A stretch of 64,000 bases of DNA from Flavobacterium sp. N3904 (GTDB lineage Bacteria > Bacteroidota > Bacteroidia > Flavobacteriales > Flavobacteriaceae): the NCBI RefSeq assembly GCF_025947305.1, contig NZ_CP110009.1:2149501-2213500 (forward strand), given 5' to 3'. Shown here one piece after another: positions 8,509 to 17,015 of this stretch. Position 1 is the first letter of the stretch; the number at the start of each line of letters is the position of its first letter. Made by a program: the position numbers and the translations under genes. The notes below the pieces were generated by a model. That model was given only the letters and a program-made list of their open reading frames with translations, searched no databases and had not been told where the DNA came from.

Positions 8509-8575
8509 CCTGCTGTACACTTCAATCTCCTCTCGTTTGGTCACGAGAGGAGGATTTTCATTTCCATCAGGGCTA
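8509..8575. repeat. Structured intergenic repeat, copy A (short stem)
   Basis: Starts CCTGCTGTACACTTCAATC and ends GGATTTTCATTTCCATCAGG then GCTA. Between these ends is a perfect 10-bp stem, CTCCTCTCGT with ACGAGAGGAG (8527-8536/8543-8552), extended by AAT/ATT with a bulged G at 8553. The ends match copy B at 31723-31854 at most positions, while the stem sequence differs completely but remains paired. It is not a plain terminator, because there is no T-run and the flanks are conserved. Confidence 0.6.
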
Positions 8576-8690
8576 AAGGAAAGGCATAGAGTGTTTTGGG
8601 TTTATTGTAAAAAAAAGAACGCATAAACAGTTGAAAATACAGCGTTCAACTTCAAATTTGATAAATCTTAAATCCAAGATTATAATTCCT

Positions 8691-8718
8691 AAATCTAAAA
8701 TCTAAAATCTAAAATCTA
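8691..8718. repeat. Tandem heptamer repeat (AAATCTA)x4
   Basis: Four perfect copies of AAATCTA, ending 5 bp before the -7 box of the DUF493 gene and so occupying the place where a -33 element would be. A-tracts recur every 7 bp. It is a possible slippage-prone or UP-element-like sequence. Confidence 0.75.
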
Positions 8719-8723
8719 AACCG

Positions 8724-8731
8724 TATATTTG
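8724..8731 (+). promoter_or_regulatory. -7 box (TATATTTG) of the DUF493-DUF4290 operon
   Basis: A perfect TAnnTTTG motif 20 bp before the ATG at 8751. No TTG lies at the -33 position, which is filled by the heptamer repeats. Confidence 0.55.
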
Positions 8732-8750
8732 CGTTTATTTTAATTTTAGT

Positions 8751-9047
8751 ATGGATAAAGATAAAGAAAAGGAAACCGCAGAATTTTACGAAAGATTGAA
8801 GGTAGAATTAGACAATAGTAATTCATGGCCTGCAGAATATTTGTTTAAATTCATAGTTCCCACAACCGAAGAAAATATCAAAAAAGTCGAAGAAGCTTTT
8901 GATTGCATGGGAGCGGTAATAAAAACAACAAAATCAAAAACCGGAAAATTTACCAGTATATCAGTAGATTTGTTGGTCAAAGATTCTCAAGAAATAATTG
9001 ATAAGTATCAAGAAGTATCTACAATAGAAGGTATAGTTTCTCTATAA
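8751..9047 (+). CDS. DUF493 family protein
   Basis: A 98-residue protein of the YbeD/DUF493 family, an ACT-like alpha/beta fold. Typical segments are WPAEYLFKFIVPTTEENI (here replacing the usual FP..Y.FK.IG), a helix KKVEEAF, and TSKTGKFTSISVDLLV, near the family's 90-100 residue length. The function is unproven; E. coli YbeD sits next to lipB. The next gene starts 2 bp after the stop, so the two form an operon. Confidence 0.85.
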   Translation: MDKDKEKETAEFYERLKVELDNSNSWPAEYLFKFIVPTTEENIKKVEEAFDCMGAVIKTTKSKTGKFTSISVDLLVKDSQEIIDKYQEVSTIEGIVSL

Positions 9048-9049
9048 TT

Positions 9050-9757
9050 ATGGTCGAAAAATATAAAAAAGAAATCGCAAATGATGTTGTTTTCAATCTA
9101 GAATATAATTCTGAAAGAGCACATTTAATCATTCCGGAATATGGTCGTCATTTACAAAAATTGATTGACCAAGCTACTATTATTGAAGATGATGTAGAAC
9201 GCAACAAAGCTGCAAAATACATTATACAAGTAATGGGCAGTTTGAATCCTCATCTTCGGGATGTCCCTGATTTTCAACACAAATTGTGGGATCAACTATT
9301 CATCATGTCCGATTTTAAATTGGTGGCAACTTCGCCATATCCAATACCTTCCAGAGAAGTTTTGCAACTCAAACCGGATATTTTAAAATACCCTCAAAAT
9401 TTTCCAAAATACAGGTATTACGGTAATAATATCAAATACATGATTGATGTTGCCAACAAATGGGAGGAGGGCGAAATGAAAAATGCATTGGTAAAAGTTA
9501 TTGCCAATCACATGAAAAAATCCTATTTGAGTTGGAACAAAGACACTGTAAAAGACGATGTTATTTTCGAACATCTTTACGAGTTGTCAGACGGAAAATT
9601 GAATTTAATTCAAAGCAGTGAGGAATTATTGAACACTACTGATTTGTTGCGAACAAACAAAAGGATTTCAAACAAAATTACTCCTGCAGGACAACCGAAA
9701 ATTCAAAGCAATAAAAATACCAAAACGGGAAAACCAAAACCGTTTATCAAGAAATAA
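9050..9757 (+). CDS. DUF4290 family protein
   Basis: A 235-residue Bacteroidota-specific protein. The family pattern is visible in FNLEYNSERAHLIIPEYGRHLQKLID, the NPHLRDVPDFQHKLWDQLF segment, and PYPIPSRE, then YYGNNIKYMIDVANKWEEGEMK. The C-terminal ~30 residues are a basic, Lys-rich tail. There is no signal peptide or membrane span. Function unknown. It is cotranscribed with the DUF493 gene and precedes murA in the same orientation with a 132-bp gap filled by short repeats. Confidence 0.85.
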   Translation: MVEKYKKEIANDVVFNLEYNSERAHLIIPEYGRHLQKLIDQATIIEDDVERNKAAKYIIQVMGSLNPHLRDVPDFQHKLWDQLFIMSDFKLVATSPYPIPSREVLQLKPDILKYPQNFPKYRYYGNNIKYMIDVANKWEEGEMKNALVKVIANHMKKSYLSWNKDTVKDDVIFEHLYELSDGKLNLIQSSEELLNTTDLLRTNKRISNKITPAGQPKIQSNKNTKTGKPKPFIKK

Positions 9758-9777
9758 TTTATTTAAAAAGAAGCTAA

Positions 9778-9867
9778 GAGACTAAGATTCTAAGTTGCTG
9801 AAGTGTTGAACTAAAGTTCATAGAAATCTTAGAATGTTAGAATCTCAGAAATTTAGAATCTCAGAAA
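9778..9867. repeat. Degenerate short direct repeats upstream of murA
   Basis: A run of related units (AAGATTCTAAG, AATCTTAGAATG), ending in two perfect copies of TTAGAATCTCAGAAA at 9837-9851 and 9853-9867 (period 16). Non-coding; directly upstream of the murA start. Confidence 0.65.
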
Positions 9868-9889
9868 CTCAGAACCTTAAAATAAACAC

Positions 9890-11206
9890 ATGGGAATTTT
9901 TAAAATTGAAGGAGGCATTCGTCTAAAAGGTGATATCACACCGCAAGGAGCCAAAAACGAAGCATTACAAATTTTGTGTGCAGTACTTTTGACGCCAGAG
10001 AAAGTAACAATCAATAATATTCCCGATATTATTGATATCAATAAACTGATAACACTGTTAGGAAATCTGGGTGTGAAAATTGAAAAAATTGGTTCTGGCT
10101 CTTATACTTTTCAGGCTGATGAAGTAAATGTTGGTTACCTAGAAACTGAAGCGTTCAAGAAAGAAGGAGGTTCGCTTCGTGGTTCAATTATGATTGTGGG
10201 ACCATTATTGGCCCGTTTTGGTAAAGGATACATTCCAAAACCAGGAGGTGACAAAATTGGACGTAGAAGATTAGATACCCACTTTGAAGGATTTATTAAC
10301 CTTGGAGCCAAATTTAGATACAACAGAGAAGATCATTTTTATGGAGTAGAGGCTCCTGATGGCCTTGTTGGAGCCGATATGTTACTTGACGAAGCATCGG
10401 TAACAGGAACTGCAAATATTGTAATGGCGGCCGTTTTAGCCAAAGGTAGAACTACGGTTTACAATGCAGCGTGCGAACCGTATTTGCAACAGCTTTGTAA
10501 AATGTTAAACTCAATGGGAGCCAAAATTACGGGTGTTGGTTCCAACTTATTAGCCATAGAAGGAGTTGAAAAATTAGGAGGATGCGAACACAGAATCCTT
10601 CCCGATATGATCGAAATAGGTTCTTGGATTGGTCTTGCGGCCATGACAAGAAGCGAAATTACAATCAAAGATGTAAGTTGGGACAATCTAGGGGTTATCC
10701 CAAGTACCTTTAGAAAATTAGGAATCACTCTCGAAAGAAGAGGCGACGATATTTATATTCCGGCACACAATGATGGATATGAAGTAAGAACAGACATTGA
10801 TGGTTCTATACTAACAATAGCCGATGCACCTTGGCCAGGATTTACTCCCGATTTATTGAGTATTGTTTTGGTTGTAGCCACTCAAGCCAAAGGAGATGTT
10901 TTGATTCACCAAAAAATGTTTGAAAGCCGTTTGTTCTTTGTTGATAAATTGATTGATATGGGTGCAAAAATCATGTTATGTGATCCACACAGGGCTGTAG
11001 TAATTGGACATGATTTTAAATCAGTTCTAAAAGCAACCACTATGTCTTCACCAGATATTCGTGCGGGAATTTCATTATTAATTGCAGCACTTTCAGCAAA
11101 AGGAACCAGTATAATTCAAAATATTGAACAAATCGACCGTGGATACGAACGTATTGATGAGCGATTAAGAGCTATAGGAGCCAATATCGTTCGAGAAAAA
11201 CAATAA
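9890..11206 (+). CDS. murA: UDP-N-acetylglucosamine 1-carboxyvinyltransferase (Asp-type active site)
   Basis: A 438-residue enzyme for the first committed step of peptidoglycan synthesis, transferring enolpyruvate from PEP to UDP-GlcNAc. It has the inside-out alpha/beta barrel motifs GAKNEALQILCAVLLT (K and N of the UDP-GlcNAc site), SLRGSIMIVGPLLARFG and LPDMIEIGSWIGLAAM, then the C-terminal DIRAGISLLIAAL. The catalytic loop reads PGGDKIGRRRLDTH: residue 121 is Asp where E. coli has Cys115, the residue alkylated by fosfomycin. Asp at this site is known in naturally fosfomycin-insensitive MurA (e.g. mycobacteria). A strong hairpin terminator follows. Confidence 0.96.
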   Translation: MGIFKIEGGIRLKGDITPQGAKNEALQILCAVLLTPEKVTINNIPDIIDINKLITLLGNLGVKIEKIGSGSYTFQADEVNVGYLETEAFKKEGGSLRGSIMIVGPLLARFGKGYIPKPGGDKIGRRRLDTHFEGFINLGAKFRYNREDHFYGVEAPDGLVGADMLLDEASVTGTANIVMAAVLAKGRTTVYNAACEPYLQQLCKMLNSMGAKITGVGSNLLAIEGVEKLGGCEHRILPDMIEIGSWIGLAAMTRSEITIKDVSWDNLGVIPSTFRKLGITLERRGDDIYIPAHNDGYEVRTDIDGSILTIADAPWPGFTPDLLSIVLVVATQAKGDVLIHQKMFESRLFFVDKLIDMGAKIMLCDPHRAVVIGHDFKSVLKATTMSSPDIRAGISLLIAALSAKGTSIIQNIEQIDRGYERIDERLRAIGANIVREKQ

Positions 11207-11220
11207 ATAATCAATTTTTA

Positions 11221-11276
11221 AAATCGCTTAAATAAATTTAATTTTCACTCGAAAACAGTTTATTTAAGCGATTTTT
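11221..11276 (+). terminator. Terminator after murA
   Basis: A perfect 16-bp inverted repeat (AAATCGCTTAAATAAA at 11221-11236 with its complement at 11259-11274) and a T-rich tail. The 22-nt loop is long for a terminator. Confidence 0.75.
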
Positions 11277-11294
11277 AGTACAATAAAGGGAAAC

Positions 11295-12170
11295 ATGAGA
11301 GATAAAGCCAACGAGTTAACAGCAATAAAAGCTACCTATTTTAGTATTATCGGGAATACTTCTATGGCAATTATAAAAGGATTAGCTGGTTTTTTTGGAA
11401 ATTCTTACGCATTAATTGCCGATGCCATAGAATCAACTACCGATATTTTTGCTTCCTTTTTGGTTTTATTTGGTATAAAATACTCCAATAGACCAGCAGA
11501 TGAGAATCATCCTTACGGACATGGTCGTGCAGAACCGTTAATTACCTTTTTGGTAGTTGGTTTTTTAATTACTTCAGCAACAATTATTGGGTATGAAAGC
11601 ATTATAAACATTCAAACACCTCATAATTTACCAAAATCATGGACACTTTATATACTGGGAGCTATCATCGTTTGGAAAGAATACTCCTTTCGATTAGTAA
11701 TGAAAAGAAGCAAAGAAACCAATAGTTCTTCTCTCAAAGCCGATGCATGGCACCATAGAAGCGACGCATTAACATCTGTGGCAGCATTTATTGGAATTTC
11801 TATAGCTTTGATTTTAGGGAAAGGTTATGAATCTGCAGATGATTGGGCCGCACTTTTTGCTGCCGGATTTATTTTATATAATAGTTACCTTATTTTTAGA
11901 CCGGCATTGGGTGAAATCATGGATGAACATTTGTATGATGATTTGGTCGAAGAAATTAGAAAAGTATCTCAGCATGTTGAAGGTGTAATTGATACTGAAA
12001 AATGTTTTATCCGAAAAGCTGGAATGAAATATCATGTTGATCTACATGCTCGGGTAAGTGGCACCATATCGGTGAAAGAAGGTCACGATATCTCGCATAG
12101 ACTCAAAGATGCTTTACAAGAAGAAATTCCGGAATTAGGACAAGTTTTAATTCATATTGAGCCTAATTAA
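11295..12170 (+). CDS. Cation diffusion facilitator family transporter
   Basis: A 291-residue inner-membrane metal/proton antiporter. Six predicted membrane segments include TYFSIIGNTSMAIIKGLAGFFG, a metal site in ALIADAIESTTDIFAS (D..x3..D), and the second half-site WHHRSDALTSVAAFIG (H-x3-D). HPYGHGRAEPLITFL matches the conserved HP(Y/F)GHGR motif. A ~75-residue C-terminal cytosolic domain (residues ~215-291: VDLHARVSGTISVKEGHDIS) fits the metallochaperone-like CDF dimerisation domain. The metal (Zn, Fe, Mn or Co) cannot be assigned. It is followed by its own terminator. Confidence 0.92.
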   Translation: MRDKANELTAIKATYFSIIGNTSMAIIKGLAGFFGNSYALIADAIESTTDIFASFLVLFGIKYSNRPADENHPYGHGRAEPLITFLVVGFLITSATIIGYESIINIQTPHNLPKSWTLYILGAIIVWKEYSFRLVMKRSKETNSSSLKADAWHHRSDALTSVAAFIGISIALILGKGYESADDWAALFAAGFILYNSYLIFRPALGEIMDEHLYDDLVEEIRKVSQHVEGVIDTEKCFIRKAGMKYHVDLHARVSGTISVKEGHDISHRLKDALQEEIPELGQVLIHIEPN

Positions 12171-12191
12171 AAGAAAATGCAAGCCAAAAGC

Positions 12192-12227
12192 AAAACCAAT
12201 ACAATTAAAAAGAGTATTGGTTTTTTT
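12192..12227 (+). terminator. Terminator after the CDF gene
   Basis: An 11-bp stem AAAACCAATAC/GTATTGGTTTT followed by more T. It is 22 bp past the stop, and faces the convergent DUF5686 gene. Confidence 0.85.
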
Positions 12228-12245
12228 ATTAGTATGAACCCAGAT

Positions 12246-14711
12246 TTAATTCAAAAATTTCAGGCCAACAATCACCCCATCATTTTGATATCCATTTTGG
12301 TAGGAACGAACATAATCCAGACGGAACATCTTGAATTTCCCAAAACCAAGATTGTCTAATCCTACACTGTATTCGGCATACGGACTTGTCTTAGGAACAG
12401 CCAATAAATGATAGCCAATAACCAGTGTAGATTGCAACTTGTTTAAGAGTGGTATTTTATTCATAATATAGCCTTTGTCATTGTGTTCTGTATGCAGTTC
12501 AAAATAGCTGTTGTTGGTACTATTAGAATAATAAGGCATTAAATTAAATACATTCAAATACCGATCAGAAAGCCCGATATAAGTTTGGTTCCCGTTAAAA
12601 TGTTTGTAATCTACAAAGGCAATATTGTCTGCATTAAAGAATTTGCCTCCCATCATATTCAAGGCTAGAGTGCCTTTGTTTCCTGCCTTTACTTCATAAA
12701 AGATTCGGGCATCTATTTTGTCATACTCATACTGTTTTTCGCTTGCAGCAAATCCTTTTTCAATTCCTAAATACAAAGTGGGGAATTTGTCATCTGGAAT
12801 ATTAAATTTACCGTCGGGGCGTGTCCAATATTTTTGACCAAAATTAATTTTTGCATTTAAGGAGCCTCTCACAATAGAATAAGCATCAAAAGCGGCTGTC
12901 GTATAATCATTTGGCGCCAACGGATTATTGGAAGTATACAATTTACTTTTCTTAGAAAAACTGTAATCAGTAGTATTGAATAAAGGTTTGTTTTCGGAAT
13001 AATCCACTTTGGCATCCAGGAATATGCCGTTTGTAATTTCTCTTTTATATAAAAATGTTGCAAAATTGCGCTGATACAATTTCATATAATTGTCTTTGAA
13101 AAACAAAGTAAATGCCGAGTTCAAAATTCCGCCAATAGGATTGGAACTGTTGTATTGCGCAATGCTGCTTCCTCCAGAAAGTTGTATTTCACTTTTATTT
13201 AGATTATTAAATTTGTGAATGAAACTACCCGTGACTCTAAATTTATCTTCCGAAAAGCCATAATCAAAATCAGCACCAAAACGGGTATATTTGCCATTTT
13301 CACGGTCGTTTTTTGTATAAGAAAAACCAGTTGTGATTTTCCAACCTTGTACAGTATTAAAATTAATACCCGTTAATACACCCTCATAATTGGCAGACCA
13401 TTTTTGGAAAGTGTTCTTATAAGTATAACCGGTAATAATATCAAAAACACCGAATTTATTGCTCTTTTTATCAATTGAATCTTGATAAACTTGAGATTTT
13501 TTCTTGGTTTGTAAAATGTCTTTCTTACTATAATCTGTGGTTTCTTCAATAGTCAATGGGACTGGTCGAATGGTATTCCAGAACTCATCTCCTTTTTTGT
13601 TGGCATTTTCCTGAAAAGACAATACTTCTTTGGTAAATGTTTTTTTGTCAAATTTCGGTTCAAATTCAAAGTTGGAATACACATAGGTAAATTTCCCTGA
13701 AATATTAACGCCCATCATCCCTGCAGAAAAATCAATTGTTTGAGTGTTCTTTACCCATATTTTGGTGTTTGTATTGAAACTGAAGTTTTGTTTGATTGTC
13801 AGTAAAGTCAGAAAAGGATTTTGTATTTGTTCCCCTTTTATGTTTACATCAACAGCATAAATGGCCCAGCTGTCTTCTACAATATAAATGTAACCTTCAA
13901 AAGCGGGTTCTGTATTTCTTTTTGGGGTTACTTTTATTTTGTTGATTTGCTGGTTGTTGTCATCATAGAAAGAGCCTTCAAATTTGTATTTGTAATAATT
14001 GAAAGCATTGTCCGCGATTGGAGAAATTACATTAACATCAAATGTTAAATAATTGTCGTAAAAGTCAAAATTGGCCGAAGCTGCATTGTTGAAACTGAAT
14101 CCATTATCATTTCCGCTAACTTTGGAGGCGATAATGGTTTCTTTCATTTTATCGGGTTTTTGAAAAGTGATTTTAGAAACCGTTTCAGATAAATAAAGAA
14201 TACCACTTCTTGTAGAATCGAGAACTTCATCAAACATATCCAGTTTTTGCCCTAAAATCTTTTCTGGTGCATCTTTAATTCTAAAAATACCACGGGAATA
14301 AAAATCGGCTTTGTAGCGAGCGGTTTTTTCGATGTTCCCTTTTTTATTGGCAATAGCATTTCTTATAATTTTATTGGCAGGATTGTCTTTAGGATTAATC
14401 ACAACTTCATTTAAAGAAAAACTTTCTTCAACCAATTTTATATCCAAATTATAAGGGAAAGCGTTTATTTCTATGGCTTTTTTTTGGGTTTTAAAACCTA
14501 AAAATTGAAACACAATCGTATGTTTTCCTAATTTTTTAGTGTTTAATTCAAAATATCCTTGTTCGTTGGAAGTGGTTCCATTATAGGTATTGTCTTCGTA
14601 TATCGTTACCGAAGGTAATGGGTTTCCTTTTTCGTCGGTTATTTTACCTTTTATTTGTGCAAAACCAAAAAGGCCTGTTAATAAAAAAAAGAACAAAAAA
14701 GCATTTCTCAT
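12246..14711 (-). CDS. Outer-membrane protein with carboxypeptidase-regulatory-like domain (DUF5686 family)
   Basis: An 821-residue protein with a signal peptide (MRNAFLFFFLLTGLFGFAQ), then a CarboxypepD-reg-like beta-sandwich at ~20-95 (IKGKITDEKGNPLPSVTIYEDN...GTTSNEQGYFEL). The remaining ~700 residues match the Bacteroidota DUF5686 family, with many alternating-hydrophobicity strands and the C-terminal end GVIVGLKFLN typical of a beta-barrel. There is no TonB plug, so it is not a classic TonB receptor. The role is unknown, presumably an envelope component. It converges with the CDF gene; the 89-bp gap to aroQ upstream is compatible with cotranscription. Confidence 0.85.
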   Translation of the reverse strand: MRNAFLFFFLLTGLFGFAQIKGKITDEKGNPLPSVTIYEDNTYNGTTSNEQGYFELNTKKLGKHTIVFQFLGFKTQKKAIEINAFPYNLDIKLVEESFSLNEVVINPKDNPANKIIRNAIANKKGNIEKTARYKADFYSRGIFRIKDAPEKILGQKLDMFDEVLDSTRSGILYLSETVSKITFQKPDKMKETIIASKVSGNDNGFSFNNAASANFDFYDNYLTFDVNVISPIADNAFNYYKYKFEGSFYDDNNQQINKIKVTPKRNTEPAFEGYIYIVEDSWAIYAVDVNIKGEQIQNPFLTLLTIKQNFSFNTNTKIWVKNTQTIDFSAGMMGVNISGKFTYVYSNFEFEPKFDKKTFTKEVLSFQENANKKGDEFWNTIRPVPLTIEETTDYSKKDILQTKKKSQVYQDSIDKKSNKFGVFDIITGYTYKNTFQKWSANYEGVLTGINFNTVQGWKITTGFSYTKNDRENGKYTRFGADFDYGFSEDKFRVTGSFIHKFNNLNKSEIQLSGGSSIAQYNSSNPIGGILNSAFTLFFKDNYMKLYQRNFATFLYKREITNGIFLDAKVDYSENKPLFNTTDYSFSKKSKLYTSNNPLAPNDYTTAAFDAYSIVRGSLNAKINFGQKYWTRPDGKFNIPDDKFPTLYLGIEKGFAASEKQYEYDKIDARIFYEVKAGNKGTLALNMMGGKFFNADNIAFVDYKHFNGNQTYIGLSDRYLNVFNLMPYYSNSTNNSYFELHTEHNDKGYIMNKIPLLNKLQSTLVIGYHLLAVPKTSPYAEYSVGLDNLGFGKFKMFRLDYVRSYQNGYQNDGVIVGLKFLN

Positions 14712-14800
14712 AATTAGGATTTTGATGTTTGACGCTATTTTGTAGGGGATGTTACATCAAAAAATGTAATGTTTTTTATAAACAATTGTTAAAATTGGTT

Positions 14801-15214
14801 TTATAAAAAGGATTGAATAGCTAAATCATAACTTTTCAGGCCAAAGCCTAGTATTACTCCTTTTGCATTTCCAGAAATATAAGATTGGTGTCTAAAGCTT
14901 TCGCGGGCATACGTATTTGAAATATGAACTTCAATTACTGGAGTGGTAATTGCTTTTATGGCATCTCCAATCCCAATAGATGTGTGGGTATAAGCTCCTG
15001 CATTGAGGATTATTCCATCATTTATATAGCCAAATTCTTGAATTTTTCCAATTAATTCTCCTTCAATATTGCTTTGATAATAAATGAAATTAACTTGGGG
15101 GAATTTGTTTTTTAAAAGCTCAAAATAATCTTCGAATGTTTGGTTTCCGTAAACTTCAGGTTCTCTTTTTCCCAAAAGGTTTAAATTCGGTCCATTTATG
15201 ATGGCTATTTTCAT
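14801..15214 (-). CDS. aroQ: Type II 3-dehydroquinate dehydratase
   Basis: A 137-residue enzyme of the shikimate pathway, converting 3-dehydroquinate to 3-dehydroshikimate. The signature GPNLNLLGKREPEVYG carries the catalytic Arg17 and Tyr22; NAGAYTHTSIGI binds substrate; EVHISNTYARESFR carries the catalytic His97 and Arg104/108. Length and motifs are standard for the type II dodecamer, slightly shorter than most (~145). Confidence 0.95.
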   Translation of the reverse strand: MKIAIINGPNLNLLGKREPEVYGNQTFEDYFELLKNKFPQVNFIYYQSNIEGELIGKIQEFGYINDGIILNAGAYTHTSIGIGDAIKAITTPVIEVHISNTYARESFRHQSYISGNAKGVILGFGLKSYDLAIQSFL

Positions 15215-15621
15215 AGGTGTTTTATTTTTTTAAGTTGTAAAAAACATGTTTCATTTGTATTTATTTATACGCGCAATAAATAAGGTGTCATGTTTATTTC
15301 GCAATTCTAGCTTTTGTAAAAATAAAAAAACGCTTCTTATTATTAGTCTTCTTTTTCTTTAAAATTTAATTATTTTCAAGGAATGAACATGTTTGTGTTT
15401 TATTGTTAAGAAAAAACACTTATTTATGAATGATTTTTAAATATATATATATAATTTTTTAATTTTTAATTGTTTAACTATAAGGTGTTTATGGGAGTAT
15501 TTGTTTGGATATTTTAATGTTAAAATTCTCTATAATTAAGATTAATTTAAGTTTTGGTTAACGTAAAGTGATTAGTATTTCGTACATTTACGAGCGTATT
15601 AACAAACAAAAAACAAAAAAA
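15215..15621. other. Long intergenic region between divergent aroQ and the outer-membrane gene
   Basis: AT-rich, no gene seen. A weak palindrome TTATTTAT/ATAAATAA lies near 15261-15284. A TACATTTA box at 15583-15590, 32 bp before the ATG at 15622, is one base off the -7 consensus and is a plausible promoter. Confidence 0.4.
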
Positions 15622-16224
15622 ATGAAAAAAATTATTTTATTACTGGTAACAGTATTTGCTTTTAGTTATGCAAATGCTCAGGATTCTGAAATGCGTAAAG
15701 CTACGTTCTCTAAAGGGGATATGTGGATTGAAGGTGGTATTAAACTTACTACTGGCGACAGCAGTGATGATTATTTTGCTTTTACACCAAAAGTGGGTTA
15801 TTTTTTGGATAAAAGATTTGCAGTTGGAGGTGATTTTAACATTTCTTCTGTTTCTTATTTGCCCAATGCAAACAATTTAGACCAATCAAATTCTTATGGA
15901 ATTGGAGTTTTTGCAAGATATTATTTCTTGAGTTTAGGTAATTTTAAGGCTTATGGTGAAGCTGGTTTAGGCTATAATCATACAAAGCTGGAATATCTAA
16001 ACGGGACTACCAATATGAATAACGGAATCAAAGCTAATATTGATTTAGGTTTGAATTATTTTTTCACACCAAAGTGGGCGGCAACGTTTACTTTGGCCAA
16101 TATTTTAAGCTATAATAATGCTAATCCGGAAAACGGACCAAATTCAAGTGATCTTGAGGTGAATATTAATTTGTTTAACAACATTTTTGCACAACCTCAA
16201 TTTGGATTATTGTACAAATGGTAG
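15622..16224 (+). CDS. Small outer-membrane beta-barrel protein
   Basis: A 200-residue protein starting at MKKIILLLVTVFAFSYANAQD, a clear signal peptide with cleavage after ANA; the longer frame adds 18 non-signal residues and is rejected. The body has alternating strands rich in aromatic and Gly residues (AFTPKVGYFLDKRFAVGGDFNI, FARYYFLSLGNFKAYGEAGLGY) and ends in FGLLYKW, an aromatic C-terminus typical of barrels. It is OmpW/opacity-like in size. Function unknown. A strong terminator follows, so it is monocistronic. Confidence 0.82.
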   Translation: MKKIILLLVTVFAFSYANAQDSEMRKATFSKGDMWIEGGIKLTTGDSSDDYFAFTPKVGYFLDKRFAVGGDFNISSVSYLPNANNLDQSNSYGIGVFARYYFLSLGNFKAYGEAGLGYNHTKLEYLNGTTNMNNGIKANIDLGLNYFFTPKWAATFTLANILSYNNANPENGPNSSDLEVNINLFNNIFAQPQFGLLYKW

Positions 16225-16233
16225 TTTAAAAGC

Positions 16234-16271
16234 AAAAAAAAATGCTTCTTAATTTGAGGAGCATTTTTTTT
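16234..16271 (+). terminator. Terminator after the small barrel gene
   Basis: An A-rich/T-rich hairpin (AAAAAATGCTTC paired with GAGGAGCATTTTTT) ending in eight or more T. Confidence 0.75.
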
Positions 16272-16310
16272 GAAATAATTTTTATAATTTAAATAACAAA
16301 AAATCATAAC

Positions 16311-16940
16311 ATGAAAAAACAGATACTAACACTCATAACTATTTTAATTATTGCAGTTGGTAACGCTCAAGAAGCAAAATTTGGAGTAAAGGCGGGTTTG
16401 AATATAGCAACCCTTTCGGGAGATCGTTATCCGGATTCTCAAATTTTGCCTGGTTTTGTAATTGGTGGTTTTGCAGCTGTAAAACTTTCTGAGAAGTTTA
16501 TTTTCCAACCCGAATTGCTTTTTTCTTTTCAGGGAACTGCTTATAGAAACTATTATGATCAAGGATATAATGATTATTATTCACAAGAGAATATGAATTT
16601 AAATTATCTTTTGATTCCTCTTATGGCAAAATGTTATGTGGCCAAAAAGTTTAGTTTGGAATTTGGCCCGCAGTTTGGTTTTTTATTAGCGGCCAGAACT
16701 AATTCTTTCAATTATACAACTATCGGAGATGGTGCTTATGATACCAATTCTGTAAATATAAAAGACCAATTCAAAACTTTTGATTTTGGACTGAACGTAG
16801 GAGCAGGATATGATTTTACAGATAAATGGGGAATAAATCTAAGGTATAATTTTGGCTTAAACAATATAGCTCAGAATGAAAACACAAATTATACTTCTAA
16901 CAATCAGGTTTTATCTGTAACGGGCAGTTATAAATTCTAA
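16311..16940 (+). CDS. PorT-family outer-membrane beta-barrel protein
   Basis: A 209-residue protein with a signal peptide (MKKQILTLITILIIAVGNAQ) and the PorT/OMP_b-brl_2 pattern: KFGVKAGLNIATLSGD, a glycine-rich GFVIGGFAAVKLSEKFIFQPELLFSFQG, LNYLLIPLMAKCYV, LEFGPQFGFLL, and a final VLSVTGSYKF. Members of this broad family include PorT of the T9SS, but most are of unknown function; specific identity with PorT is not claimed. It probably has its own promoter, since terminators lie on both sides. Confidence 0.82.
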   Translation: MKKQILTLITILIIAVGNAQEAKFGVKAGLNIATLSGDRYPDSQILPGFVIGGFAAVKLSEKFIFQPELLFSFQGTAYRNYYDQGYNDYYSQENMNLNYLLIPLMAKCYVAKKFSLEFGPQFGFLLAARTNSFNYTTIGDGAYDTNSVNIKDQFKTFDFGLNVGAGYDFTDKWGINLRYNFGLNNIAQNENTNYTSNNQVLSVTGSYKF

Positions 16941-16964
16941 GTATTGATTAGGTTAAATATCAAG

Positions 16965-16987
16965 CCTCCCATTTGGGAGGTTTTTTT
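16965..16987 (+). terminator. Terminator after the PorT-family gene
   Basis: CCTCCC/GGGAGG stem with an ATTT loop followed by seven T. Confidence 0.88.
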
Positions 16988-17015
16988 ATGCACAAAAAAG
17001 GTTTACTTTGTAGCT

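Larger units (their letters stand above)
8404..8723. other. Intergenic region carrying a structured repeat and a heptamer tandem repeat
   Basis: A non-coding gap between divergent genes. It contains hairpin element A (8509-8575), about 110 bp with nothing recognisable, and the AAATCTA tandem repeat next to the promoter of the DUF493 gene. Confidence 0.6.

Noticed and set aside
8527..8552. Hairpin CTCCTCTCGT/ACGAGAGGAG taken as a simple terminator
   Set aside because: It has no T-run, no gene ends nearby on the plus strand, and its flanks match the intergenic element at 31.7 kb.
15215..15567. Search for an RNA gene in the aroQ upstream gap
   Set aside because: Only AT-rich sequence with weak palindromes; nothing resembles a known RNA.
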